Part shown: in pieces, positions 11,723-22,892 of the stretch
Numbering within the stretch: the first letter of the stretch is position 1
Layout: each line of letters opens with the position of its first letter
Origin: Zizania palustris
Taxonomy: Eukaryota > Streptophyta > Magnoliopsida > Poales > Poaceae
Reading direction: 5' to 3'
Assembly (NCBI GenBank): GCA_019279435.1
Contig: JAAALK010000287.1
Span: 86,943,532-87,007,531 of the forward strand
Length of the DNA stretch: 64,000 bases
The notes under the pieces: model-generated
The model's input: only the letters and a program-made list of their open reading frames with translations
Told to the model about the DNA's origin: nothing
The model's database searches: none
Position numbers and translations under genes: made by a program

Positions 11723-12053
11723 GTAGCCCCTCGAATACGCTTCTCTAAGTGATCTGCAAAGTTAGGAAAGCAATATGCGCAAGAAATATATTCATGCTCA
11801 GGGGCTTAATAAAATATACCAACCTTGGAAGTATTCAGAAATTGACAAACTTCGAATCGACTTCCATGTGAAGGCATCATCAGAGCAACTCCGAATATAA
11901 TTTTTGCGAAGCTGAAAGATCGTTAGACTCAGAAAAATAGTCATTATCCATTTTTCTCGGAAGGAGTTATGACATTGCTTCGTTTTTGGAAATGATAACG
12001 GTACAGAAGATGGAACGACATGTATGAACGGTAAAATGTTTGTGTGTACAGAC

Positions 12054-12061
12054 TATAAATA
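12054..12061 (+). promoter_or_regulatory. TATA box of family-B antisense gene, copy 1
   Basis: TATAAATA followed by GAGG lies 98 bp before the ATG at 12159. The same box sits at 14445 and (minus strand) 46749, about 95-115 bp before the ATG of each antisense gene copy, which supports a real promoter. Confidence 0.6.
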
Positions 12062-12158
12062 GAGGGGCAAAGGTGTGTTTGAGATACTTTACTCATTGCT
12101 CCTACATTGTTCCTCTTCTTACTTTCTGAGCTCTAGTTTCAAACTCTAATCTTTTTCA

Positions 12159-13930
12159 ATGGCGAAGACCAGTCACAAGGCTCCTGTCCTGGCTTCGACC
12201 TTGGCTAGACAGCAAGCTATGGCGGCCACAACAGCGGCGGTGCCCGCGGGCAATCCTGATCCAGCCGGCCCCCATGACCATCTTCCAGCGTCTTCAAAGT
12301 ATTCAGACCAATCTTATAGCCTAGGACCTTCAACCTGCACGAAGAAATCCATTGCGGCTGCGATTGCGGGGAAGATTAGTCCGGAGATCAAGATTCGTCA
12401 GCCCGGCTAGGAAGCAATCCCTTTTCCACGGGCCGAAGAAGTAGTTGTATTCGAAGCGTTCTTCGAGGCTGGGTTGGGACTTCCTGCGGTAGACTTCCTT
12501 TCTGAGGTATTGGAGCTTTTTCACATTACTCTTCCTCAATTATCTCCAAACGCCATAGCACGCCTTGCAACCTTCGAATGGGCGATGCGAGCTGAAGGTT
12601 GCAAAGGGAGGGCAGAGATCTTTGCAGCACTCCATAAGGCTTCCTGCCAGCCAAAGACTTACCAGGGCTCCGGAGGAGAGAAAATAGTAATTGCCTTCAG
12701 TAGTATCAACTTCCGGCTCTGGGATGAGTATCAAATTCGGTTCCCAGTGAAGGCCATCAATGCCAGATGGGATACGGACTGGGTCCTTCGCTGGTTTTAC
12801 ACCGAAGTGGGAGCGGACAACACTTTGGTCGAGCCTCTTGAAGACATCTTTTATCAGAGAGAAGCAGAAGTTCATCCGGATCCGGGCCAGCTCGAAGCTC
12901 GCCTTAACCTGTTACAAACAATAAGTCGCCGCATGAGCATGCGGGACTTAGCGGAGGAGTTCATCGGACTCCGAATTCCACCTCTAATGGCCAACTGGCC
13001 TATTAACTTCGAAGAGAATATGGAGGGTGGACTCCGAGAGATCTCTTCAAGTGCTGCAGGTAACCTTCAAAACTCTACAAAATGTTTTATATGCAATAAT
13101 TTCATAAGAACTGATTTAACTGAGATGAAATCTTATCTTTCAGCTCCGCGCGCCACCTTGACTTCGGAGCAAGTTGTACGGGCTTCAGAGAAGATTCTCG
13201 GAGCCCCTACGCTCGCCGAGAAAGAATGGAGGGTGAAGCTGGTGGGCAGCTGGGAGAGATTCAACCGAGTATGGAGCGTACTCAGTGTTGAAGCTCCATC
13301 TCTTCCGAACTGAAGCACATCCGAGCCGGGTCCCAAGAAAAGGAAAGATGAAGCGGGGACCTCGGCGCCGACCAAGACACCCGTCAAGAAGGTGGCCCAG
13401 AAGCCGAAGTTCGTCGCTCCTTCCAAATCCCCTACTTCGTCTTCGAAGTAATCTTTATCATTACATCATGAAAAATCTGTGTCTATACCAAGAAGGAAAC
13501 AAAGACCTCTTCGATCCCTAGAGTTACTGTTAAAACTAGTATGACTTCGAAGGCGACTCGTTCCGGAGCCAGGAGTTTTAATAACTTTACGTTTAACCCT
13601 CTTCCCTCCTTTGAAAGCTCGGAAGTCCTTCTGCTCTTGCTGAAGTTCAGCCCAGGTCCGAAGTCGTTCAGGGCTTCTTTCCCAGCTTCGAAGGTGTTCA
13701 GGGCTCTTTTCTACTCGCTCCTTCCAAATCCCCTACTTCGTCTTCAGAGTTATCTGAAGATGAAGGACAAGTAGAAATACGAAGGGAGTTCGAAGCCCTC
13801 ATTACCGGGGATGAAGGGGTACAAACAAAAGGTTAAGTTCCCACCGAGGGCGACGTGGCGGCCGTGCCTGTTGCAAAGGACAACCTCGAGCATGCGGAGA
13901 CTCAGAATGTCCTGCGTGGCCAAGAGGGCT
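12159..13930 (+). pseudogene. Family-B antisense gene, copy 1 (putative gypsy-type transposon protein)
   Basis: The gene runs opposite to the sense direction of its element, between the lost pol and the LTR at 11229. Exon 1 starts at ATG 12159 (MAKTSHKAP) and ends at a CAG/GTAACC donor near 13060. It has an Ala-rich N-terminus, then a conserved core (EAFFEAGLGLPAVDFLSEVL; EGCKGRAEIFAALHKASCQ; ARWDTDWVLRWFYTEVG; MSMRDLAEEFIGL). A TAG at 12408-12410 replaces the Lys seen in the other copies. After a short intron, exon 2 starts near 13142 (TSEQVVRASEKILGAP; SWERFNRVW) and reads into a Lys-rich GPKKRK segment, which is shifted and stopped. From about 13410 the C-terminal part is degenerate, with an internal duplication of about 300 bp (compare 13410 and 13710). 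Function is unknown. The basic segment suggests a nuclear protein. Confidence 0.7.
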
Positions 13931-13933
13931 CTA

Positions 13934-14116
13934 TTGCTGGCAGGTAGGTTCTCCGAAGAGTCGACGTTCGAAGCTATACTCCGAACATGAGTCCGTATTG
14001 ATTCTTCGAACTTGACCTAGTACTAAACCGGAGTTAGATTCTGGAACTTCAGTTTAATAGATTGCCTTCGTCTTGTTACTATAGTGACCCTGAGGATGAA
14101 ATATTTTCCCCCAACA
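13934..14116 (-). mobile_element. Partial family-B LTR, minus orientation
   Basis: This is the first ~180 bp of a family-B LTR (minus strand starts TGTTGGGGGAAAATATTTC at 14116). It is followed on the plus strand by the same GTAGCCCCTCGAATACGC block as at 11723. It joins the degraded end of antisense gene copy 1 without a target duplication, so this is a deletion junction between two minus-oriented B copies. Confidence 0.75.
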
Positions 14117-14444
14117 GTAGCCCCTCGAATACGCTTCTCCGCATGATCTGTAAGGTTAGGAGAGCAGTATATGCAAGAAAAAATAATCATGTGTAGGGGT
14201 TAATAAATTTTATCAACCTTTAGAATATGCAAAGATTCATAACTTCGAATCGATTTCTAAGAAGTTCTATTCGAACAATTCTGGAATCAATTTTTACGAA
14301 GCCAAAAAACCCTTTAGACTTAGAAAAAATAGCCGTTAGCCTTTTCCTTTCAGAAGAAGCTATACGCTGCATTAATTTCGCAAACTGTAACGGTCAAGAA
14401 TGCGGAACGACAAGTCTAAACGGTAAGAAATTGGGAATCTAGGC

Positions 14445-14452
14445 TATAAATA
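14445..14452 (+). promoter_or_regulatory. TATA box of family-B antisense gene, copy 2
   Basis: TATAAATA followed by GAGG, 95 bp before the ATG at 14547; the same position and form as in copies 1 and 3. Confidence 0.6.
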
Positions 14453-14546
14453 GAGGACCCAGAAACGTCTCAAACACATTTATCACCGTCTTTGCGCAAT
14501 CATCCTTTAGCCTCCAAACTTGGCCTCAATTGCTCAGTTCGGCTTG

Positions 14547-15257
14547 ATGGCGAAGACAAGCTTCAAGGCTCCCGGGGTGAATTCGGCCCTAGCTCGGCAA
14601 CATGCCATGGCAGTGACAGCAGCGGCGATGCCGGCAGGGAATCCCCAACAAATCGGTCCCCATGACCTCCTCCCGGCCTCTTCGAAGTACTCCGACCAGT
14701 ATTACAAACTAGGGCCATCCACCTGCAAGAGGAAAATGATCGCAGCAGTGGTCGAAGGAAATATTAGCCCAGAGATCAATGTCCGCAAACCTGGGAAGGA
14801 AGCCATCCCTTCGCCGCGGCCCGGAGAAGTCATCGTTTTCGAAGCCTTCTTCGAAGCAGGGTTAGGACTCCTGGCGGTAGACTTCCTATCGGAGGTACTG
14901 GATCTCTTCCATGTTACCCTTCCTCCGTTGTCTCCGAACGCAATAGCGCGCCTAGCTATCTTCGAATGGGCACTGTGGGCTGAAGGCTGCGAAGGGAGAG
15001 CAGAGATATTTGCAGCACTGCACAAAGCATCTTGCCAGCCAAAGACTTACCAAGGCTCCGAAGGGGAAAAAATCATAGTAGCCTTCGGCAGCATCAACTT
15101 TAGACTCTGATATGAATTCCAACTACGATTCCCAGTGAAGGCCATCAATGCCAGATGGTACACAAATTGGATTCTCTTGTGGTTCTACGCCGATGTTGGA
15201 GTAGACAGCCGTCTGGCCGGACCCCTGCAAGACATATATTTTCGAAGGGAATCCGAA
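14547..15257 (+). pseudogene. Family-B antisense gene, copy 2, 5' part (split by the CACTA element)
   Basis: Starts at ATG 14547 (MAKTSFKAP). The Ala-rich N-terminus and conserved core are close to those of copies 1 and 3 (EAFFEAGLGLLAVDFLSEVL; EGCEGRAEIFAALHKASCQ). A TGA at 15108-15110 replaces an Arg just after the NFRL block. The frame then reads on to 15257, where the CACTA element is inserted with a GAA duplication. The sequence continues at 33492. Confidence 0.7.
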
Positions 15258-15480
15258 CACTACTACAAAGTGATACTGTAGCGGTGGGCAAAACCGTCCT
15301 GTCTTGGCGGGCATCCAGTCCGCCACTGCTCTAACGCCACTGCTATCCCTGGTTAGCAGTGGTGGGCAGAGTGTCTGCCACCGCTGTGTCAACAGCAGTG
15401 GCGGGCGCGCTGACCTCATCTGTCCGCCACTGCAATAGCAGTGGCGGGCAGATGAGGTCAGCGCGCCCGCCACCACTGTG
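15258..15480. repeat. CACTA left subterminal region with a long hairpin
   Basis: It has several copies of GCAGTGGCGGGC in both orientations. Positions 15395-15433 and 15438-15476 form a nearly perfect ~39-bp inverted repeat with a 4-bp loop (AATA), so the single strand can fold into a strong hairpin. Such motif arrays in CACTA elements bind the TnpA protein. Confidence 0.85.
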
Positions 15481-15542
15481 TATAACCCATTACACAGAAT
15501 GTTGTGAACCTTAATTCACAGTCCCACAAACAAAAACACAGA

Positions 15543-15806
15543 AATTATATGCTTCACACAGCCATCCACAAACACAGTAGCAAAACATCCACATATCCAC
15601 ATACACATCCACAACAGCAACAAATAAACACAACAACCATCCATCTCATCAATTTACAAATTTACAAAGTTTACATTATATGCTTCACACAACCATCTAC
15701 ATACACAGCAACAAAACATCCACATATCCACATACACATCCACAACAGCAACACATCAACACAACAACAACACATCTCATCAATTTATAAATTTACAAAG
15801 TTTACA
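15543..15806. repeat. Two-copy ~132-bp tandem repeat in the Ulp1 3' region
   Basis: Two direct copies begin with ATTATATGCTTCACACA and end with AATTTACAAAGTTTAC or a close variant. They are rich in CCACATATCCACATACACAT. Each keeps a plus-strand frame open by chance. On the minus strand this is the 3' untranslated region of the Ulp1-like gene. Confidence 0.8.
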
Positions 15807-15957
15807 TTTCATCACACATCAAGTTTAAAAAGTTTACATCTATCAAAATTTCAAAATTAACCATTGTTTCACAAATACATGATCATGCGGTTTATGTTTT
15901 CTTGGAAGGCCAACTCATATCTTTCGCATCTTTTTTTTCTTCTCAGCTTCAAAATTC

Positions 15958-18900
15958 TTATCGATTTGTTGTTTTTTGCCTTTTCATTCTTCCGGCCCAA
16001 TCATACAGAGTTGGATGCTTGGCCACTTCACTCTCAGGATCGAACAATACTCCAAGCTCATGAAGAATCTCATGCATCGTGAAGCGGCACATCTGTGGCG
16101 TCCCGATTTATCATATCAGAACATTATTGAATTTCCAAAGAAAAACAATAATAACAAGAGGTTCATCATGCGACAACGTACATACGGGCAAAAATTCGTG
16201 GTTCGCAGACCACATTATTACACAAGTGTAAATCAAAAAGAAACTATAAAAATAGACTGCATGACGAACGTCTTCTTCAGGATCATTTTCTTGACTGGGT
16301 CGCTACTCCAAACCATCCTCTTCGTAGTAGGCATCCTCTGAATGGTGAGTCTAATGGGTATGAGTACAAAAAGTACTCAACAAGACACCGCAAATGCAAT
16401 AGTAATGGGTATGAGTACATTTTTCAGTTATTTCATTTAATGTAGTCAAATTTAATCATGCGGAATATTAAACATGAACATCATAATACCATCTAACTCG
16501 AGGAGTACGTTTTCCCTGCTCGCACAACAGTCCTTACATGTCAAATCATCATGCACATTCATTTCAAAAGTAAACTAACTGTGGGATGTGACACAACCCG
16601 CCCTTGACCGTGGGCTCGGCTTTTCGAAAAGATTTATGACTCTGATTAGAGGTGTACTACTGTACCCACAAGGCACGCACTCATCCCAAACACCAAAGTG
16701 TAACGAGATGACCCATAACATGGGAACTCGTGCCAAAACCTTGGCATGAAATGCTCCAAGCGATAACCACCCGCTCTAGGTTTCGCCGACGCGCTGGGCC
16801 GCATCCTGGCTAACGTCGCACCCCCTTTTGCGCCACGTCGGTACAAGCCACCCGCAGGTGCTGCTTGACCCATCTCCAAGTGGTGGCCTCGGTTTGGAAC
16901 ACTCCATACCTTAGTTAGGACTTACCCATTAGACTTGTGGTTAGTACGGAAGTGTATTACAACGGATCCCGCAGACCGGTCCTTATAGTGCCCCGGGTGC
17001 TACCGACCAATGCCCTAGCTTGCACCCGGAACCCACCATGCATTCACTCACAACCACAACTCATCACTGACAGAATTCCAAGGATAAGAATAACGGGGAT
17101 CATATAGCAAAACCATGTTGCTAGGACTCATTTTTATCCTATATCAATCGTGTCAATACATTGGACACTAGCTAATAGTAGTAATCATATGGTGACAAGG
17201 AGGTTAGGCGAGATAGCATGGCTTGGGTTACACATCAAGGTCGGGGGATCCTAAATAAATATATTGTAAGGGTTTCATTTGACTAATGCATGTATATCCT
17301 ATGGGTTTTAGCGGTAGTTTAATAAATCATGGGTTCAATATGGTCAAAAGTGTTGTTTGGTGACTTGCCTTGTTCAGCGAAAGGGGAGGGAGGAACTTCC
17401 GGGTAATATTCCGACTCCTCCGTGGCGTCGTAGTCTTCCCAATATAAATAAAATAAAATAAGTAAAACATTTAATTAAACAATATAAAACCACACAACAA
17501 GCACATAGGTTTTGATTGATTCAATTTAAAGAAAACCAAGTTGTTAAGTTCTTGAAATTTATCTTATAAATAATTTAAAATGAACTATAATGAAATATTG
17601 TCCTTTATAAAAGGGGTTTTATTTGTGAATAAACTTATTCTAAGTTTTCTAATTAATTTAAAATAATACCTTTAGAGAAAGTGTTGGGGTTCCATCAAAT
17701 TAATAGGAATTGAATAAATATAAATTTTGCTGAAACATAAATAATTTAATTTCGTAATTTACTCTAAGGGCATTTGAATACTTTATTAAATAAGGATGAA
17801 ATATTCTAAGAAAGTATACTTTTTTATTGTATGAACATGTAGAGAATAATATTACAAATTTTCTGGAATTGAAATGGTAATTTTTGAAGTTGAAATGCGC
17901 AAGATATGAATTTTGGAAGTTTAAAAGCATTTCTGGAATTTAAATTAAATCCCAAAACAATCTCGGGTCCACGGTGAGCCAGGCCCACAATAAACCCATG
18001 CACTGTGCGCGTGGTCCGGCCCAATCTGGACCGTTGGATCCAGATCCAATGCGCGGGGGTGAGGCGGGGCGTTAACTTGCGATCAACGGCCCACAACGCT
18101 CGATACCGCTTTGACCAGATGGACGCGCGAGATTAAACAGCGTAAATGTCCTAATCTATGCCGTCGGATCGAGATTGTTTGGCCAGGATTGAATCCGGCA
18201 CGACACGTGTCGGGAGGGGTAAAGTACCCGTCTTCCCCGACTCCGGCGATGCGATGGCGAGCGATTCCAGCGACGGCGAGGGCTATCCGGCATAACTAAG
18301 GCTAAAAACGTAAAGAGGGAACTAAGGGGAATACGAGGGTACCCTTGCGGTGGTCCGAGGTTGACGGGGCGTGGCCGGCGATGAGAGGAGGCGGCGATGT
18401 CGTTCGGGTCCTTGTCAGCGACGGGGATCCGGCGGGGTTCGTCGTCGACGAAGGGGTGGCCGAGGTCGAGGAGGCTCTGGCGGTCACGGAGATGTGGTCG
18501 GCAAGGACGGAGAGGGACTCTGGCGACGGCGAGCAGTGACTGAAGTGCGGGCGGCGGTGTTGTGCTAAAAACCGAATTGCGAGCGTTCTGTTTGTTCTCG
18601 AAGCGAATTAACGTGGGGGTTGAGCGCGGCGGTGGTCGGGGGTTTAAATAGGGGTACCGGCGGGGGCAGGGAGGGTGCAATTGGGGGAGGCCGTGAGTAA
18701 ATGCCGGCGAGGTGGTTTCACTGCATGTGGGCGACAGCGGGATGATTACACGTGAAATTAAGAGGGGAAACGGTCGACGCGATACGGGGGATTCAATGCC
18801 GGCGATAAATGGAGGGGAGGGGGTCGGCGACGAGCGAATCATGGAGGCTTTGATTCGGCCGGCGAGGTTTGGGGGCGATGGCGCGAGGTGGACGACGTGT

Positions 18901-20530
18901 CCTACAGGTGGGCCAAGGCGGTCAGCGGGCGCGAGCGAGCGGGGTGGCGGCTGACGGGTGGGGTCGGCTGGTCGGGCGCGAGAGATCGGTTAGCGTCGAC
19001 AGGTGGGGCCAGGTACGTACGCGGAGAGGGGATCACTGATGGGCAGGGTCCACTAGTCAGATGGTGCGCGCGGGGAGGAGTGGGATGGGCCGGCCGGGAG
19101 AGAGAGAAAAGGAGGGGGAGGGCCCGTTACTGTTTATTTGCTTTTCTGATTAAAATCAATTACAGAAAATAGATCAAAATATTTGGGCTACTTCCATGGT
19201 TGATAAAAATTTGTAAAAATTCTCAAAAATATATCTTGGCCTTGGGATCATATACAAAATTTTCTAGCCCCTGGTTTGGTCATTTCATGTATGTTCTAGT
19301 TAAAAAAGGGTAAGGAGGGCATTAAAGGTATTTCCAAAATACTTAATTCCAGGAAATTAGATTAAATAATATTTTTATTTCTCTGGAAATTTGGGGTGTT
19401 ACAACATCCTTCATACGATTTCGTACATTTGTGATTCTGAGAGTTGGCTCTTCTGTGCAACGGTTGATGGAACTGACGCCTGCATACGTAACATATAAGT
19501 ACATACGCTGCAAGTTATATTAGATTAACACACAAGAAATCAACTTACTTCTTTAGTATCCTCAGATAATGTCCGCGCAAACTTTCCTAAGTTATTGCTC
19601 ATGAAATCACAAGTATAATAGCCGCAATGCACCGAACCAAGAGATTGTTTTTGACACTTCAAAATAGACAAAGTTAGAATGATATATAGTTTGGCTTTAT
19701 CAATTGAATTAAGAAATTTAAAAATATAATATTATCGGATAGTTGGTTCTGATAAGCATATCTTTCGGCCTCTGTGGATCATGTGGGCCACCTAACTTTT
19801 CCACGTAGTATTTGTATGCACTCTAAATAACATTTAATATATATTGATATTCTTTTTTGGGTTTGTCGAGCGAGTCGAGCACATAAACCCTTGAGCTCTT
19901 CGGGTATATCAGAAGTGCAATCCAATGATCACTATCGAAAGAAGTAATATATGATTATGCTAGTTTCATAATCGATAAAACGTGATTAAGTGGATATAGT
20001 GGGTATACTTAATTAAAGTTATATGCCCCACTTATCATTTCTCTGTCCTTCCATTGATCCATGCACTGCACAATATACAACGCGTCATAATTCCTTTTCT
20101 TCTTCTTAAGTGCGTCTTCGTCTTTATTGAACATCTTCCTTTGAAATTTTTTCTTACCCGCAGTCTAGTACTTGCTATCGTTCTGGTTTAGTGTCGGGTT
20201 CAGCGCACTTTGGCTTATGAATGACGGGTTCAAATACCCATACATATTAGACGCGTCACAACATGAATTACAACTGCATATGTTATGAAACAATAGTCAA
20301 TATAAGACATGATTGATTTTTGCTTTGTATTGACAAAGTATAAAGTACTTATATGCACCAGAGCATCATGCTTGTGATGTCGGTTCGCTGCAGACGAAAC
20401 ATCCGATGGAAGTCGTCAAAAAATAGTGCAAGCTTAAACTCTGGGCAGTTGAATATTTTTTGTTGAACCTTCAGTTCTATTTGTGTAACTCCTAATGAAG
20501 ACGCTTCGAGGTACCAGTCATGAAATGTTT
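15958..20530 (-). pseudogene. Ulp1-like C48 cysteine protease gene of the CACTA element (multi-exon, broken)
   Basis: On the minus strand the exons downstream of the TnpA-like region encode a Ulp1/SENP-type (peptidase C48) domain. The catalytic His is at 19925-19927 in DHWIALLIYP. The Asp is at 19874-19876 in VYVLDSLD. The Cys is at 19624-19626 in VHCGYYTCDFM, preceded by a Gln-containing KCQKQSLGS block. Earlier exons (about 20500-20350 and 20260-20050) encode LALFFDDFHRMFRLQRTD and a Lys-rich stretch. The last exon starts near 16100 after a CCACAG acceptor (CRFTMHEILHELGVLFDPESE) and ends at a TAA at 15958-15960. The catalytic triad is intact, but in-frame TAG codons occur, one in SKY.TAG near 20170 and one after ILNVI near 19826. 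The final intron is enlarged by the element at 16587-19403. Ulp1-type domains cleave SUMO-like modifiers; a role in transposition is not known to me. Confidence 0.75.
16587..19403 (-). mobile_element. Probable solo LTR (~2.8 kb, Tekay/del-like) in a Ulp1 intron
   Basis: On the minus strand it starts TGTAACACCCCAAATTTCC at 19403 and ends GGGTTGTGTCACA at 16587. These are the end sequences I associate with long LTRs of the Tekay/del chromovirus lineage. Its centre (17950-19130) is very GC-rich, with a TATTTAAA box near 18645 on the minus strand, and its flanks are AT-rich. It breaks the Ulp1 gene between the catalytic Cys exon and the last exon. I find no perfect 5-bp target duplication (TGGGA against ACATC), so an eroded or deleted end is possible. 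No PBS or coding domain is visible. Confidence 0.5.
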
Positions 20531-22820
20531 TTATCTACCAAGGCATACTCTTAAGTAGTCGTTGGGGTAATAATGGTTTGCTTGGTTCGTATTCGATATA
20601 ATCCTCGTCTCCGTAGGTCCATTTATCAAAAAAAGTGAGCCCGCCTGCTTTTGTACTGGAGCCTTTATGGGAGCCGCTTCGGGCGTAGAACGTGTTTGCC
20701 CCATAGTAGTAAAAAATTTAAACATCTCAGATTTCGGCGCAGAACACTGCCCAGCTTGAACAATTATCTTGTGGATTGGTGGCTTTGGGCGTGCATCTTG
20801 TTTTTCAGGCTCGGCCACTAGCACTGGCACTTTTGTTATGGGCTTGGCCACTGGCACTTGAGGCTCGGCCGGAACTGGCACTGGCATTTGATCTGGCTCT
20901 AGCACTTTTGTGTTGGGCTCATCAGTGGGCTCAAGCACTAGCACTGGCTCTGTCACTTGAGGATCAGGCTCAGTCATTTTCGATTCTGTCACATCTGCCA
21001 CTTTATCGGGCACTAGCTCTTCCTCTGCCTCTTCCTCTATCTCACGCTCATCAACAGGTGATAAAGATCCTATATTTTGCACATCCTGAGATGAAAGATA
21101 TGTGGGGGATTGTGATGAGACAATAGGCGATTTACTCTGAGAACTTGTCTGCAGTAATTTGATATCTCGGCTCGCCCATAGGACAAAGTTATTCAGAGCA
21201 TTAATAAATCTGTCGTTGGTGATCTCATTGACCTGAACCTTGGTATACTCAGCTGGAATAGGCCGATTGTGAAATAAATCCCCAGGCATAGCAATGCCTC
21301 GTGCAGCCTCTTAGGAATGCCCTTTACGCCCTATCGGTACATGCAGGCTACATGGTGTGTCCTCTTTAATATAATTTACAGGAAATTTGTCTTGTACTGA
21401 GCCAACACTACTTGGTACATCAAGTCGTACCTCTGGCACAATTATTTGTCCCACTGCAGCCTGCATTATGTTTGGATTCTCATTAATAAATTCAAAAAAG
21501 TGTCGCTCCCACTCTGCACGGCGCTCTGTGGCGTCGTCTGTGCGTGCTTGACGCTTCTTGTATGTGGCACCCTCCTGTTTCTTGAAAGTATTTTTCCAGG
21601 GTGCTATAGAAGAGACACCTCGGGTGCGCCCTCGATGTTCCTCGTTTCCGAGAGCAGATGTAAGCTGGTCATTACATCCCTCGGGCCTTAACTTTCCAGT
21701 CTTCTCCAACTCAGCGATTTCCTGTGCTTTCTGGAATACTTCACTAGTCTGTGAGTCGGAGAGCATATATTGGCCCTCGGGTGTTTTTTTAGCTCGACCT
21801 AGGAGCCATCTCTTAGTGCGCTGATCAGCACCTGAAAACTGTTCAGGTAACCCAGCCGCACGGTCCTCCTCCTCCTTTCTACTCCACTCATCCTCCTTGG
21901 CCTTATATCCACCTGGCCCAAGTTTATGTGGGAACTTATTCTTCTTATTAAGTTCTTTGAACATGATGCTCTCTTGTTTGGCTTCTTCCGAGCAATGCTG
22001 CATTTTGAATTCGTTCCATTCATTTGGCGTTATAAAGCCGTAGTCGTTGAGCAGCGACTCATCTTTCTGAAGGTATTGTGTGTTCAGTTTAGTCCTATAT
22101 GTACGAAGAGCCTTCCTGATAGTCTTCAATGTGGCAGCTTTAGCGTCTTCTAAGCGGTCTTTCGGGAATTTATAATGCGCTTTTATATGCTGCCACAATT
22201 CGTTCTTTGTAGCTTCAGGGACACTCTTCCAATTTTTCCAAACTATCTTACATCGCTCCCTGGTGAGACATCCACAGTCGTTATGCCACTTAGCTGTGAT
22301 TTCTTTTGGCTTCTTTGGAGCCCCATCAACATGCACTTCTTCAACCTCATAGATAGCTGTATGCAGCTTGTTCTTCTCCCGTTTCCCTCTCCTCTTCGCA
22401 TTTGTAGAGGATGTTGTGGAAGCGGGCTCAACATCTGTTCGCTCAGCTGACTTAACAGCTGGGACAATAGTTGTTCTTTTCTCGACTTGGAATAATCGAC
22501 GCTTGCTTCCTCGCTTTGGACGATCCTACGATGATAGACAATGTGAGCTTCAGGAATGTAATCCTCTGTTAGAAGCTGCTCTGACTTGTTACTAACGTAA
22601 TAATTACCTCCGCTTGAGCTTCAGGAATGTAATCCTCATCGACGTCTTCTCTCGTTCTCTTCTTCCTAGGCTCCATTGGATGTTTATTCTCCGGAGAGTG
22701 GTACGAAGATTCGCTATCAGATGATCCTTCAGATGAACACCCTTTATTTGTTTTTGCGGGAGACTCGTAGATGAGCTCCTCGATGGAACGTCCTTCTTCC
22801 GTCGTAGATAAACTATTCAT
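20531..22820 (-). pseudogene. CACTA TnpA-like (plant transposase, Ptta/En/Spm-type) gene
   Basis: Exon 1 starts at 22820 (MNSLSTTEEGRSIEELIYESP), is acidic and Ser-rich with a basic RKKRTRED patch, and ends near 22610. After an intron the main exon reads through KRRLFQVEKRTTIVPAVKSA and then a DNA-binding-type core: TAKWHNDCGCLTRERCKIVWKNW at about 22290, LLNDYGFITPNEWNEF, a Lys/Arg-rich segment, and RRAEWERHFFEFINENPNIMQ. A TAA at 21311-21313 interrupts an otherwise continuous frame that goes on from 21289 (MPGDLFHNRPIPAEYTKVQV) through a Pro/Glu-rich region to 20531. The Ulp1 exons follow, so TnpA-like and Ulp1 parts were probably one transcript. The protein would bind the subterminal repeats and help synapse the ends. 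Confidence 0.75.
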
Positions 22821-22892
22821 AGTTAAGAGGCTAATGTATCAGAATTTTGGTTATGCAAAAAAGGTCCGCTGTCATTTTTCATAGTTAAGAGG

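Noticed and set aside
15504..15860. 118-codon plus-strand frame rich in His/Thr/Asn
   Set aside because: It is produced by a two-copy tandem repeat of CACATAC-type sequence in the 3' untranslated region of the Ulp1-like gene.
18156..18842. 229-codon minus-strand frame as a host gene
   Set aside because: It is low-complexity and Pro/Arg/Ser-rich, lies in GC-rich DNA inside a probable LTR, and no family is recognised. It is kept only as part of that element.
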